DNA from: Cronobacter universalis NCTC 9529
GTDB taxonomy: Bacteria; Pseudomonadota; Gammaproteobacteria; Enterobacterales; Enterobacteriaceae
Reading direction: 5' to 3'
DNA length: 64,000 nucleotides
Assembly (NCBI RefSeq): GCF_001277175.1
Contig: NZ_CP012257.1
Span: 186,001 to 250,000 of the forward strand
The position numbers and the translations under genes are program-made. Of the stretch, positions 34,120 through 41,191 are shown in pieces. Numbering within the stretch: the stretch's first letter is position 1; the number at the start of each line of letters is the position of its first letter. Below the pieces are notes generated by a model. That model saw nothing but the letters and a program-made list of their open reading frames with translations, made no database searches and was not told the origin of the DNA.

Positions 34120-34395
34120 ATGCCACCTCCCGGTACGAGCGGAAAAGGGAGCCTGACGCTAAACCTCGATAACGCGCTGAACCTGAAAGACGAGCCGCAC
34201 GAACCGCTACGCATTACGGGCGATAACGGCAGCGAGGTGAAGCTGCTCAATACGCCGGAAGGCATCTGGTCGGTAAGCGGTTTCGAGACGCCCGGCGGCC
34301 AGGTGTTTGACGTTTATCACAACAGCGCGCTCGGGGCCGCTAACACGCTTGGCGACCTGCTGATTCAGGAAAATATTCAGGTGAAACTGATGTAG
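34120..34395 (+). pseudogene. C-terminal remnant of a giant repetitive adhesin-like protein
   Basis: A 91-codon ORF (MPPPGTSGKGSLTLNLDN through LLIQENIQVKLM) resembles the last, non-repetitive part of large type I secreted or BapA-like proteins, where a motif of the type LxLxLDxxLxL...LxITGDxxxxVxL...GxxxDVYxxx...LLIQxxIxVxL closes the protein. It has no start-proximal ribosome site of note, no signal and no neighbouring adhesin or secretion genes. I read it as the surviving end of a deleted gene; a free-standing small protein is possible. It lies in an AT-richer patch (33966-34120 is T-rich). Confidence 0.5.
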
Positions 34396-34435
34396 CGGGC
34401 GGGTGACGGGGTTTAGCGACACCTGGCGTTATACC

Positions 34436-34453
34436 TGTCGCTCACAGGAGACA
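34436..34453. promoter_or_regulatory. Putative GlrR site 1 upstream of glmZ
   Basis: TGTC, ten bases, GACA: an exact match to the inverted repeat bound by GlrR, the sigma-54 activator of glmY and, in many enterobacteria, glmZ. About 190 bp before the RNA start. Confidence 0.7.
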
Positions 34454-34499
34454 TATAAGTTTTTAATATGTTTAGAAAAAATGCCAGGTCTGCAAACCC

Positions 34500-34517
34500 T
34501 GTCGCCATTTGATGACA
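34500..34517. promoter_or_regulatory. Putative GlrR site 2 upstream of glmZ
   Basis: A second exact TGTC-N10-GACA, 64 bp downstream of the first (about six helical turns), about 125 bp before the RNA start. Confidence 0.7.
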
Positions 34518-34613
34518 CCTGATGGCGGCGCCTGCTTGGGAGACCAACATACAGCCTCGGTCACAGTGGCGATGAAACAAGGGGTTAGCTATTGCAGACA
34601 AACGCTGCATACC

Positions 34614-34634
34614 TGGCACGATAAATGCTACAAT
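34614..34634 (+). promoter_or_regulatory. Overlapping sigma-54 and sigma-70 promoters of glmZ
   Basis: TGGCAC (34614-34619), five bases, ATGCTA (34625-34630) fits the -24/-12 consensus with GG and GC correctly spaced. TACAAT (34629-34634) is a sigma-70 -10 box ending seven bases before the RNA start. Overlapping promoters of this kind have been described for glmY and glmZ genes of enterobacteria. Confidence 0.8.
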
Positions 34635-34640
34635 AACCGT

Positions 34641-34840
34641 GTAGATGCTCATTCCATCTCTTATGTTCGCTTCGGCTTCATAAACCTAGGAATGACGCAG
34701 AGCCGTTTACGGTGCTTATCGTCCACAGACAGATGTCGCTTCGGCCTCATCAAACACCATGGACATAACGTTGAGTGAAGCACCACATTTGTTGTCAAAC
34801 AGACCTGTTTTGATACCTGCCCTCGGGCAGGTATTTTTTT
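34641..34840 (+). ncRNA. glmZ: Small RNA GlmZ
   Basis: About 200 nt, starting GTAGATGCTCATTCCATCTC, with long identity to E. coli GlmZ in the 5' hairpin, the central GACGCAGAGCCGTTTACGG segment and the ACGTTGAGTGAAGCACC region near the glmS-pairing part. Ends in terminator TACCTGCC-CTCG-GGCAGGTA plus seven Ts. GlmZ with Hfq activates translation of glmS (glucosamine-6-phosphate synthase); RapZ and RNase E inactivate it, GlmY protects it. Glucosamine-6-phosphate feeds UDP-GlcNAc, the substrate of the upstream ECA cluster. Confidence 0.95.
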
Positions 34841-34862
34841 GCCTGTAGATCATCTTTCGCGG

Positions 34863-35177
34863 CGTGGCGGTGTTGGCTGCGCGCGCTTACCCCGGTCACT
34901 TACTGATGTAAGCTCCCGGGGATTCGCTTACTTGCCGCCTTGCCACACCACGAAATCTGACCCACAGGCCGAAGGGGCTTTCGCGCCGTGGTTGCCCTGG
35001 CTGCGCGCGCTCACCCCGGTCACTTACTGAGGTAAGCTCCCGGAGATTTGCTTACTTGCCGCCTTGCCACACCACGAAATCTGATCCACAGGCCGAAGGG
35101 GCTTTCGCGCCGTGGCTGCCCTGGCTGCGCGCGCTCACCCCGGTCACTTACTGATGTAAGCTCCCGGGGATTTGCTT
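34863..35177. repeat. 124-bp tandem repeat, 2.5 copies
   Basis: Copies begin CGTGG at 34863, 34987 and 35111, an exact 124-bp period. Each contains a palindrome, CCCCGG-TCA-CTTAC, TGAT, GTAAG-CTC-CCGGGG, and the block TTGCCGCCTTGCCACACCACG. The third copy matches for 67 bp to 35177 and then diverges abruptly. The units resemble intergenic repeats scattered in enterobacterial genomes. Protein-like frames inside them are accidental. Confidence 0.85.
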
Positions 35178-35431
35178 GCTGCACAACAACATCTCTCAAA
35201 CCGCAGAGACAAAAAAGTGCCGGTGTCAAGTCTTCGGCTCAAATCAAGAAGGGCTTGAAACCGTATATGGGATAGTAGGTTAGCTACTTTCGGGGCCGCT
35301 TTGAAGAAGAGCGGCGTCGTCGGCTAGGAGCGACATAGGAGCTTTGGGAGAGAAAGCCGCATCGCACTGTGTAGTGCTCGATTGCCGAGGAACGGCGGGC
35401 CTGTCGCATCATCATAGCCCAACAGGCTCGG
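35178..35431. other. ICE right-end non-coding segment
   Basis: About 250 bp without a supported gene. It holds a short inverted repeat GCCGCT...AGCGGC (35295-35315) and an A6 run at 35211-35216. If the repeat break is the junction, this segment is the terminal attachment-site DNA of the ICE. Confidence 0.4.
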
Positions 35432-35484
35432 CGGCATCCAGAATGAAGAACGCGCAGCCTGGGCTGCGCGTTCGATGGATGCCG
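35432..35484. repeat. Nested inverted repeat at the ICE right end
   Basis: Inner arms GAACGCGCAGCC (35448-35459) and GGCTGCGCGTTC (35462-35473) are perfect over 12 bp around TG. Outer arms CGGCATCCA (35432-35440) and TGGATGCCG (35476-35484) are perfect over 9 bp. Together they could form a 53-nt cruciform or RNA hairpin 20 bp after the DUF2274 stop on the minus strand. No T-run follows, so it is not a textbook terminator; it may end or protect the trb mRNA. Confidence 0.7.
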
Positions 35485-35504
35485 TTGAATAGTATGCGGT
35501 GCAA

Positions 35505-35750
35505 TCATGGCGGCTTCGGTGGTGCGCTGCGGGTCGCCGTGCCCTTCCTGAATCCTCGATCGCCCGCCATGAACGCTTCCAGCATATGCGGGATCAGCGT
35601 CGCCGCATCGACTGCCTCGCCATACGCCTGCGCGTGTAGCGCGGCGTAGCGGTCGAGGTCGGCTTTTAAACTGGTCGGGCAAACGAAAGTCAGCTTGGTG
35701 CTCTCGGTCTTCGGCAGCGGGCCAAGCCGCAGCTTCTTGGTCGTGCTCAT
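35505..35750 (-). CDS. DUF2274 protein, last gene of the trb operon
   Basis: An 81-residue protein (MSTTKKLRLGPLPKTESTKLTF...) of the DUF2274 family, which is found almost only after trbI in ICE transfer operons. The core TKLTFVCPTSLKADLDRYAALHAQAYGE suggests a ribbon-helix-helix-like DNA-binding fold. Its ATG overlaps the trbI stop by 4 nt. Function unknown. Confidence 0.85.
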   Translation of the reverse strand: MSTTKKLRLGPLPKTESTKLTFVCPTSLKADLDRYAALHAQAYGEAVDAATLIPHMLEAFMAGDRGFRKGTATRSAPPKPP

Positions 35751-37030
35751 CGTGAAGTCCCCCGGTTGAAGAACAGCGGTTGGTACGGCCGCAGCACCAG
35801 ATCCCGGTTGACGATGATGCGAACCGGCAGGCCCGGTCGTTGCGTCAAGGTCGGCTGAATGTTGAGGTTGCGCCGGGTCATCTCCTGGCCGACCTGATTG
35901 ATGCTGTCTTGCGCGCTGTCGCGCCCAGCGATGATGACGCGATCACCATCCTGCCGGTTCTCCGGCGCGGCCAGCTCGGCACCGACGCCCAGCAGCGTGG
36001 TGAGTGCCGCACCGGCAAAGATGCGGCCCCAGTGGTAGTCCACATCGTCCTCCAGCCCGGCATAGCCGGCTGGGTCGGTGCCGGCCAGGTTGTCGAGCGT
36101 GAGCGAAGACGTGTCCGGCAGGATGATCCGGTTCCAGACGACTTGAACGCGGCTCTGCCCGTAGCTGACCTGGCTGTTGTATTTGCCCAGGATGCGCGAA
36201 CCCTGCGGAATCAGCAGGAAGCGCCCGGTGGCTGTGTCATAGACCGGCTCCGTCACCGTGGCGATCACGTCGCCGGGCAAGTCCGACTTGATGCCCGTCA
36301 CCAAGGCACCTGCGACCACCGTTCCGGCCATGACCTGATACGGCGAAGTTGGCAGGGTCAGATTGCCGGAATTACGGGTTTCAGTGGAGCCACCTTTCAG
36401 GAAAGCCTCTTTCTGGTCTTGCCGGTTTTGCACCGCTGTCGGGTCAGCAGGCTGGGCCGCCGTGGAGGCCGGCCCGGCCGCCAGCGGGTCAAACGCCGCA
36501 TTGGCGGCGAAGCCCGGCGCAGCGGCCACCTGTGTCTGCGCCACCGGCGCCGCATTCTGCCCTCCCGAGCGGAAGAACACGGACGAGGCCGCGGCCGCTT
36601 CGGCTTCTTTGCGCAGAGCATCGTTCGGGTCGTGGCCGGGGGCCGCGTAGGCGGCCGTCGCCGGCTGCTGCGACTTCACGATGGCAGGGCCAAGATCGCC
36701 CGGCAGCGGCGGCCCCAGTTCGGGAACGGCAGGCGGCAACGCCGGCGGCAGCTTGGAGTAGTCCGTCGGCAGCGCATCCAGTCCTTCCGACTTCGAGACA
36801 CGATCGACGTTGTAAAGCTCGGTCTGCTCGCCCGCACCGCGCCGCTGAGGTTGCAGCGACCACATCAGCGCGCCGAGCACGGCCACCGCCAGGACGCCGG
36901 CGAGGATGGCCAGCGTGCGCCGATTCAGGCGCGTGACCGGGCGCGGCTGGGCGCGCAGCGCCACCGCCTCGGGAGCGATCTTGCCCGCCGCCTGCGGCGC
37001 GGCAAGGTCGGGAGTGTCATCCTGGCTCAT
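35747..37030 (-). CDS. trbI: TrbI/VirB10 family transfer protein
   Basis: A 427-residue envelope-spanning scaffold of the mating channel. A short cytoplasmic N-terminus, one membrane span around residues 39-58 (TLAILAGVLAVAVLGALMW), a Pro/Ala-rich linker and a C-terminal VirB10 beta-barrel domain (from about 225, PYQVMAGTVVAGALVTGI...) that joins TrbG in the outer-membrane core. Two bases after trbG. Confidence 0.95.
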   Translation of the reverse strand: MSQDDTPDLAAPQAAGKIAPEAVALRAQPRPVTRLNRRTLAILAGVLAVAVLGALMWSLQPQRRGAGEQTELYNVDRVSKSEGLDALPTDYSKLPPALPPAVPELGPPLPGDLGPAIVKSQQPATAAYAAPGHDPNDALRKEAEAAAASSVFFRSGGQNAAPVAQTQVAAAPGFAANAAFDPLAAGPASTAAQPADPTAVQNRQDQKEAFLKGGSTETRNSGNLTLPTSPYQVMAGTVVAGALVTGIKSDLPGDVIATVTEPVYDTATGRFLLIPQGSRILGKYNSQVSYGQSRVQVVWNRIILPDTSSLTLDNLAGTDPAGYAGLEDDVDYHWGRIFAGAALTTLLGVGAELAAPENRQDGDRVIIAGRDSAQDSINQVGQEMTRRNLNIQPTLTQRPGLPVRIIVNRDLVLRPYQPLFFNRGTSR

Positions 37031-37032
37031 GG

Positions 37033-38025
37033 TCAGTTCCTCCGCGCAACGCCATCGGTGCGCTCGATCCGCACCAAGTCGCCGCCGTCGCCGCCCAGCC
37101 GCAGTTCGGCCGCGCCGAACAGGCGATCCACGACGTAGTACGGCGCGCGGAAACGGTAGTTCACCAATTGCCCGTCGCCCTGCGCGCCGATGACAAACAG
37201 CGGCGGCAACTCGCCCTGAGCAATGCCGGCCGGAAACTGGATATAGACCTTCTCTCCATCATCGAAGGCGCGTAGCGGCTTCCACGGCGGGTTGCTGCCC
37301 GATACCGCGTAGCGGAAGCGGATCTTGTCCAGCGACAGGCCCGTATCGACAGGCGTTGTCGCCTGCGCAGCCTGCGCCTGGCGCTGCAACGCGAGCATCC
37401 GGTCTTTCGGGTAGTCCCAGGATACCGACGCCATCCATGCCTTCTCGGTCGAGGTCAGCTCCAGCAGGTAGGTGCGCCGACTGGTGGTGATGACGAGATT
37501 GGTTTTCAGACCGGAACGGATGGGCTTGACCAGCACATTGACGCGCAGATCGGCCCCGCCGCCGCTGGACGTGTCGCCCACGATCCAGCGCACGGTATCG
37601 CCGGCGGCGACCGTCACCAGTTCCTCGCCCGGTTGAAGCGAAACCACCGTCACGCGCCCCGGCGACGCATAGACCTGATAAAGCGCGCCATCGGTGAACG
37701 GCCACACCTGAATCGCGTTGACGTAGCCCTCACGGGTAGGCGCGATACGCGCTTCTGCATTGGCACGGGAAACGCGCACCTTTTCGTCGGCCGGCTCCGG
37801 CGCAGCGGGGGCTTCATCGACTTCCGGCAGCGGCTTCAACTGCGCTGGCAGCGCCAGCGGTTCAGGGACGGCGACGACTTCGACGGGCTTGGGCGGTTCG
37901 GGCAACGGCTGGGCCAGCACCGGCTCGTCGAGCGAGATGGACGGCGGCGGCTTGCCCTGCGAGGCGCAGCCCGCGAGGGCCAGCAGCGTCAAAGGAAAAA
38001 CGTAAAGGCGGAAACGAAGTTTCAT
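37033..38025 (-). CDS. trbG: TrbG/VirB9 family transfer protein
   Basis: A 330-residue periplasmic/outer-membrane core component. The start at 38025 (MKLRFRLYVFPLTLLALAGCASQG) follows AAGGAG and overlaps the trbF stop by 4 nt; it creates a signal peptide with lipobox LAGC (Cys19), so the protein is probably a lipoprotein. The VirB9 domain spans about 105-325. The open frame extends 13 codons further upstream into trbF without support. Confidence 0.93.
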   Translation of the reverse strand: MKLRFRLYVFPLTLLALAGCASQGKPPPSISLDEPVLAQPLPEPPKPVEVVAVPEPLALPAQLKPLPEVDEAPAAPEPADEKVRVSRANAEARIAPTREGYVNAIQVWPFTDGALYQVYASPGRVTVVSLQPGEELVTVAAGDTVRWIVGDTSSGGGADLRVNVLVKPIRSGLKTNLVITTSRRTYLLELTSTEKAWMASVSWDYPKDRMLALQRQAQAAQATTPVDTGLSLDKIRFRYAVSGSNPPWKPLRAFDDGEKVYIQFPAGIAQGELPPLFVIGAQGDGQLVNYRFRAPYYVVDRLFGAAELRLGGDGGDLVRIERTDGVARRN

Positions 38026-38726
38026 GGTTTGGCTCCTTCGGAAGAATCCAGTTCGCGGCTCCATGACAGTCCGTTGACGTAGATACCCAATGGGTTCTTG
38101 CGCAGGCGCTGTTCGGTACGCGGGGTTTGCAGGACGGTCGAAAGCACGGCGTTCCAGCGTTCGGTGCCGGCGGGCGCACCGTTGACGTAGCGCTGCTCTG
38201 TCCAGCGCACGTTGAAAGACGTGTCGCTGGCGCGAACCACGCTGGTGATCTGCACCGTCACCGATTCCTTGCCGATGCGGGCGAATGGGTCATTGGTGCG
38301 GGCGTAGTCGTTGAGCACCGCCGCGCCCTTGTCGGTGGTGTAGTCGTAGGCATCGAGCCAGTTCTGCCGCACCACGATGGGATCGATGGACAGCGAGCGA
38401 ACCAGCGTCACGAAGCGCGCCAGGTGGTGCGCGATCTGCGCGTCGCCGGGCCGGTACGGCGTGGCGGCCTCACCTACGGCGCGCACCTGCCCGGCCTGAT
38501 CGACCTCGATGACATAGGGCGTCACGATGGACTGCGCCGAGCGCCACACCAGGCCGCCGGCCATCAGCAGCGCGAGCACTAGGCAGCCGAAGGCCATCAG
38601 TCGCCAGTTCTTGGCCTGCATGCGAGCCGAGCCGATACGGTCGTCCCATACCTGGGCGGCGGCTTGATACGGGGTGGCAGGCTGCGGCGTATCGGCGTAG
38701 CGCACCTGCGGGCGTTTGAATCGCAT
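38022..38726 (-). CDS. trbF: TrbF/VirB8 family transfer protein
   Basis: A 234-residue bitopic inner-membrane protein with a span at about residues 44-62 (LMAFGCLVLALLMAGGLVW) and a periplasmic VirB8/NTF2-like domain. It nucleates assembly of the mating channel. Eighteen bases after trbL. Confidence 0.95.
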   Translation of the reverse strand: MRFKRPQVRYADTPQPATPYQAAAQVWDDRIGSARMQAKNWRLMAFGCLVLALLMAGGLVWRSAQSIVTPYVIEVDQAGQVRAVGEAATPYRPGDAQIAHHLARFVTLVRSLSIDPIVVRQNWLDAYDYTTDKGAAVLNDYARTNDPFARIGKESVTVQITSVVRASDTSFNVRWTEQRYVNGAPAGTERWNAVLSTVLQTPRTEQRLRKNPLGIYVNGLSWSRELDSSEGAKP

Positions 38727-38744
38727 GGGTGTTCTCCTTGAAGG

Positions 38745-40112
38745 TTAGGTATCGGAATCCCGCAGGCTCGGGCCTTGCCCGGAGCCGCCGCCGTCGCCGC
38801 CGCGCAGCGTGTGGGCAGCAGTGGTCGCGGCATGGGTGGCCTGCTGGCGCCGGTGCATCCGCTTGGCCCAGGCCGGTTGCTCTTGCTTCTGCGAGCCTGC
38901 GGCGCCGTCTGCGGTCTGGCCGGGGCCAGCACCGTCGCTGCCGGCTTCTGTGCCGTTCCAGCCAGCGCGGAAGAAATCGGCCATCTTCTGCCCCGCAGCG
39001 GAAGCTCCAGAGGCGACGCGGCGGCCTGCGGCTTGTGCGCCGGTCTTGGCGACATTGCCGAGGCCAGCCGCCGCGCCCTTGGCACCGCCGCCGGCCGCAG
39101 TGGAACCGGCCTGGAACGCCGATCGGGCACTGCCGGCCGCCGAAGTCGCGGCACGCGCCCCGGCACCGGCCAGCTTTGCGGCCGCCGGGGCCATTCGTGC
39201 ACCGGCCATGACGGCGCCGCCCACGCCCGTTGCGGCGGCGCCGATGGCAACGCCGGTGCCGACAGCGCCGACCGCAGCACCAGCCATCGCGCCCGCACCA
39301 AGCTGCGGCGCACCGGACACCAGGCCGGTGGCGATACCGGGTCCGAAAATGCCCAGCGCAAGCAGCGCGAGCGAGGCCAGCATCACGACCAGCGCGTGGT
39401 CGATGGATGGCTCGTCGGGATGCACCTGGAACTCGGCGAACAGGCCGGAACCGATGCCGACGATGACGGCCAGCACCAAGACCTTGATGCCTGACGACAC
39501 CACGTTGCCCAGCACCTTTTCCGCGAGGAACGAGGTCTTGTTCCAGAGTGCAAACGGGATCAAGACGAAGCCGGCGAGCGTGGTCAGCTTGAACTCGATC
39601 AGCGTGATGAAAAGCTGTACCGCCAGCACGAAGAAGCAGAGGATCACCACCAGCCAGGCGATGAACAGCACCACGATGGGGTCGATGTTCACGAACACCT
39701 CGGGGAACCCAGCCATGTCCCCGATCTGTTCCAGAATCGGCGCGGCAGCGTCGATGCCGGTCTTCGCCAGCCGGCCAGGCTGAAGGAAGTTCTCCATCGT
39801 GATGGCCGAGCCGGTCGCGGTGATCCCCAAGCCGGCGAACGAGCGGAACACGATGCTCGCCAGCCAGTTGAAGTTGCCGATGATGTAGGCGAACGCGCCG
39901 ACATAGAGCACCTTGCGCAGCAGCTTGACGATCACGTCATCGCCCTGGCCGGTGGCGTGGCTCATGGCCCAATAAAGACCAGCGATCGTCATGTCGATGA
40001 CGATGAGTGTGGCGGTGAGAAACGCCACTTCGCCCTGCAACAAACCGAAGCCCGAGTCGATGTAGCGCGAGAACGTATCGAGGAAACGGTCGATGATGGT
40101 CACGTCGTTCAT
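38745..40112 (-). CDS. trbL: TrbL/VirB6 family polytopic transfer protein
   Basis: A 455-residue inner-membrane channel protein with about six spans between residues 20 and 275 and a long Ala/Gly-rich cytoplasmic tail (about 280-455), as in RP4 TrbL. Start overlaps the stop of the preceding exclusion lipoprotein gene by 4 nt. Confidence 0.93.
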   Translation of the reverse strand: MNDVTIIDRFLDTFSRYIDSGFGLLQGEVAFLTATLIVIDMTIAGLYWAMSHATGQGDDVIVKLLRKVLYVGAFAYIIGNFNWLASIVFRSFAGLGITATGSAITMENFLQPGRLAKTGIDAAAPILEQIGDMAGFPEVFVNIDPIVVLFIAWLVVILCFFVLAVQLFITLIEFKLTTLAGFVLIPFALWNKTSFLAEKVLGNVVSSGIKVLVLAVIVGIGSGLFAEFQVHPDEPSIDHALVVMLASLALLALGIFGPGIATGLVSGAPQLGAGAMAGAAVGAVGTGVAIGAAATGVGGAVMAGARMAPAAAKLAGAGARAATSAAGSARSAFQAGSTAAGGGAKGAAAGLGNVAKTGAQAAGRRVASGASAAGQKMADFFRAGWNGTEAGSDGAGPGQTADGAAGSQKQEQPAWAKRMHRRQQATHAATTAAHTLRGGDGGGSGQGPSLRDSDT

Positions 40113-40435
40113 GGCGAATCCTCGGACGGAGTGAGCAGAACGGCGCCCTCTGGCAATTCATCTGCGGGCGTATCGAAGCTCGGCGGAATCGGCGGAAGTT
40201 CAGCCAGCGAGTTGTATTCGTCCGGCCCGGTATGGCCGGCGAAAAAGCGCCGCCGGAAGGCTTCGGCGGCGGCGCGGCAGGCATCCTCGCCCACGGCCTG
40301 CCGGTCGGCCGCGCATTGCCCGCGCAATGCCTTGAGCCGCACCGGATCTGCGGCCAGGGCGTCGGCCAGGTTCTCGGCCGGCTGCTGGCCGCACGCGGTC
40401 AGCAGCACGGCCAGCAGGACGGAAGCGCTTCGCAT
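40109..40435 (-). CDS. TrbK-position entry-exclusion lipoprotein (EexN-like)
   Basis: A 108-residue lipoprotein, MRSASVLLAVLLTACGQQP with lipobox LTAC (Cys15). The body follows the pattern LAADPxRLKxLRxQCxxDRxxxGxxxCxxxAEAxRxRF, shared with the small lipoprotein at 48070-48333, so the two are paralogues. It sits between trbJ and trbL, where RP4 encodes TrbK, its entry-exclusion lipoprotein. Probably blocks redundant uptake of the same ICE. A Pro/Glu-rich tail of about 40 residues is specific to this copy. Confidence 0.8.
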   Translation of the reverse strand: MRSASVLLAVLLTACGQQPAENLADALAADPVRLKALRGQCAADRQAVGEDACRAAAEAFRRRFFAGHTGPDEYNSLAELPPIPPSFDTPADELPEGAVLLTPSEDSP

Positions 40436-40447
40436 GGCCGCCTCCGG

Positions 40448-41191
40448 TCAGTTGTTGTAGAAGTTGACGGACTGCGGCGTGTACGGCGTGCCGGTGCCGA
40501 GGAAGCGCCGCCGCACTTCGCGGGCGCGCTCCATAGCCGCCGCTTGCCGCGCCAGTTCCAGCGAAGCGGCCCGGTCTTGCGTGATCTGGAGCTGCTGCCC
40601 CTGGATCGACTGCTTGGCCTGCAAAGCCAGGAGCTGGTTCGTCGCCTGCATCGCTTGCAGCGCGCCGGTCGCCGATTGGCTCTGGTTCACGAGGTCGGCC
40701 AGCGCGCTTTCGTCTTGGGCGAGGTTCTGCGACACCTGCGCCTGCATCCGCATCGCGGTGTGCAGGCCGTTCAAGGTGTTCTGCCAGCGTTCGCGGGCGT
40801 CCTGCGCCATGCGGTCGCCGCTGATGGTGGCGGCGTACTGTTCCGGGTACAGGCGGGCGAACGTGGCATCCATGCTCTGCACGTCGTAGGCCAAGCCGCG
40901 CGCCTCGGCGATCAGGCGCTCGGTGGTGGCGAGCGTCGAGCGCAGGCGGTTGACGATGTTGAAGTCGAGGTTTGCCAGATTCCTGGCCTGGTTCATCAAC
41001 ATCTGCGCCTCGTTCTGGAGCTGGTTGATCTGGTTGTTGATCTGTTCCAGCGTGCGCACGGCGGTCAGCGTGTTCTGCACGAAGTTGGACGGGTCGAACA
41101 CCGTCAGCGCGGATGCGGGCTGCATGGCCAGCAGAAATACCGACAACACAGCAGCGAGTGAGACAGAGAGCAAACGGGGCTTGGTCTTCAT
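40448..41191 (-). CDS. trbJ: TrbJ/VirB5 family transfer protein
   Basis: A 247-residue secreted pilus-associated protein: signal peptide about residues 1-28 (ending QPASA), then a long helical, Gln-rich coiled-coil body (NNQINQLQNEAQMLMNQ). Start at 41191 overlaps the trbE stop by 4 nt; 33 more upstream codons are trbE shadow. Confidence 0.93.
   Translation of the reverse strand: MKTKPRLLSVSLAAVLSVFLLAMQPASALTVFDPSNFVQNTLTAVRTLEQINNQINQLQNEAQMLMNQARNLANLDFNIVNRLRSTLATTERLIAEARGLAYDVQSMDATFARLYPEQYAATISGDRMAQDARERWQNTLNGLHTAMRMQAQVSQNLAQDESALADLVNQSQSATGALQAMQATNQLLALQAKQSIQGQQLQITQDRAASLELARQAAAMERAREVRRRFLGTGTPYTPQSVNFYNN

Noticed and set aside
34839..35275. Open frames within the 124-bp tandem repeat
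   Set aside because: They repeat because the DNA repeats; no start signals or family resemblance.
35178..35431. Known Tn4371 attachment octamer TTTTTCAT at the right end
   Set aside because: I looked for it around the putative junction and did not see it, so no exact att site is claimed.
35780..37138. 452-codon plus-strand open frame over trbI
   Set aside because: Antisense to trbI, low-complexity Arg/Gly composition, no ribosome site.
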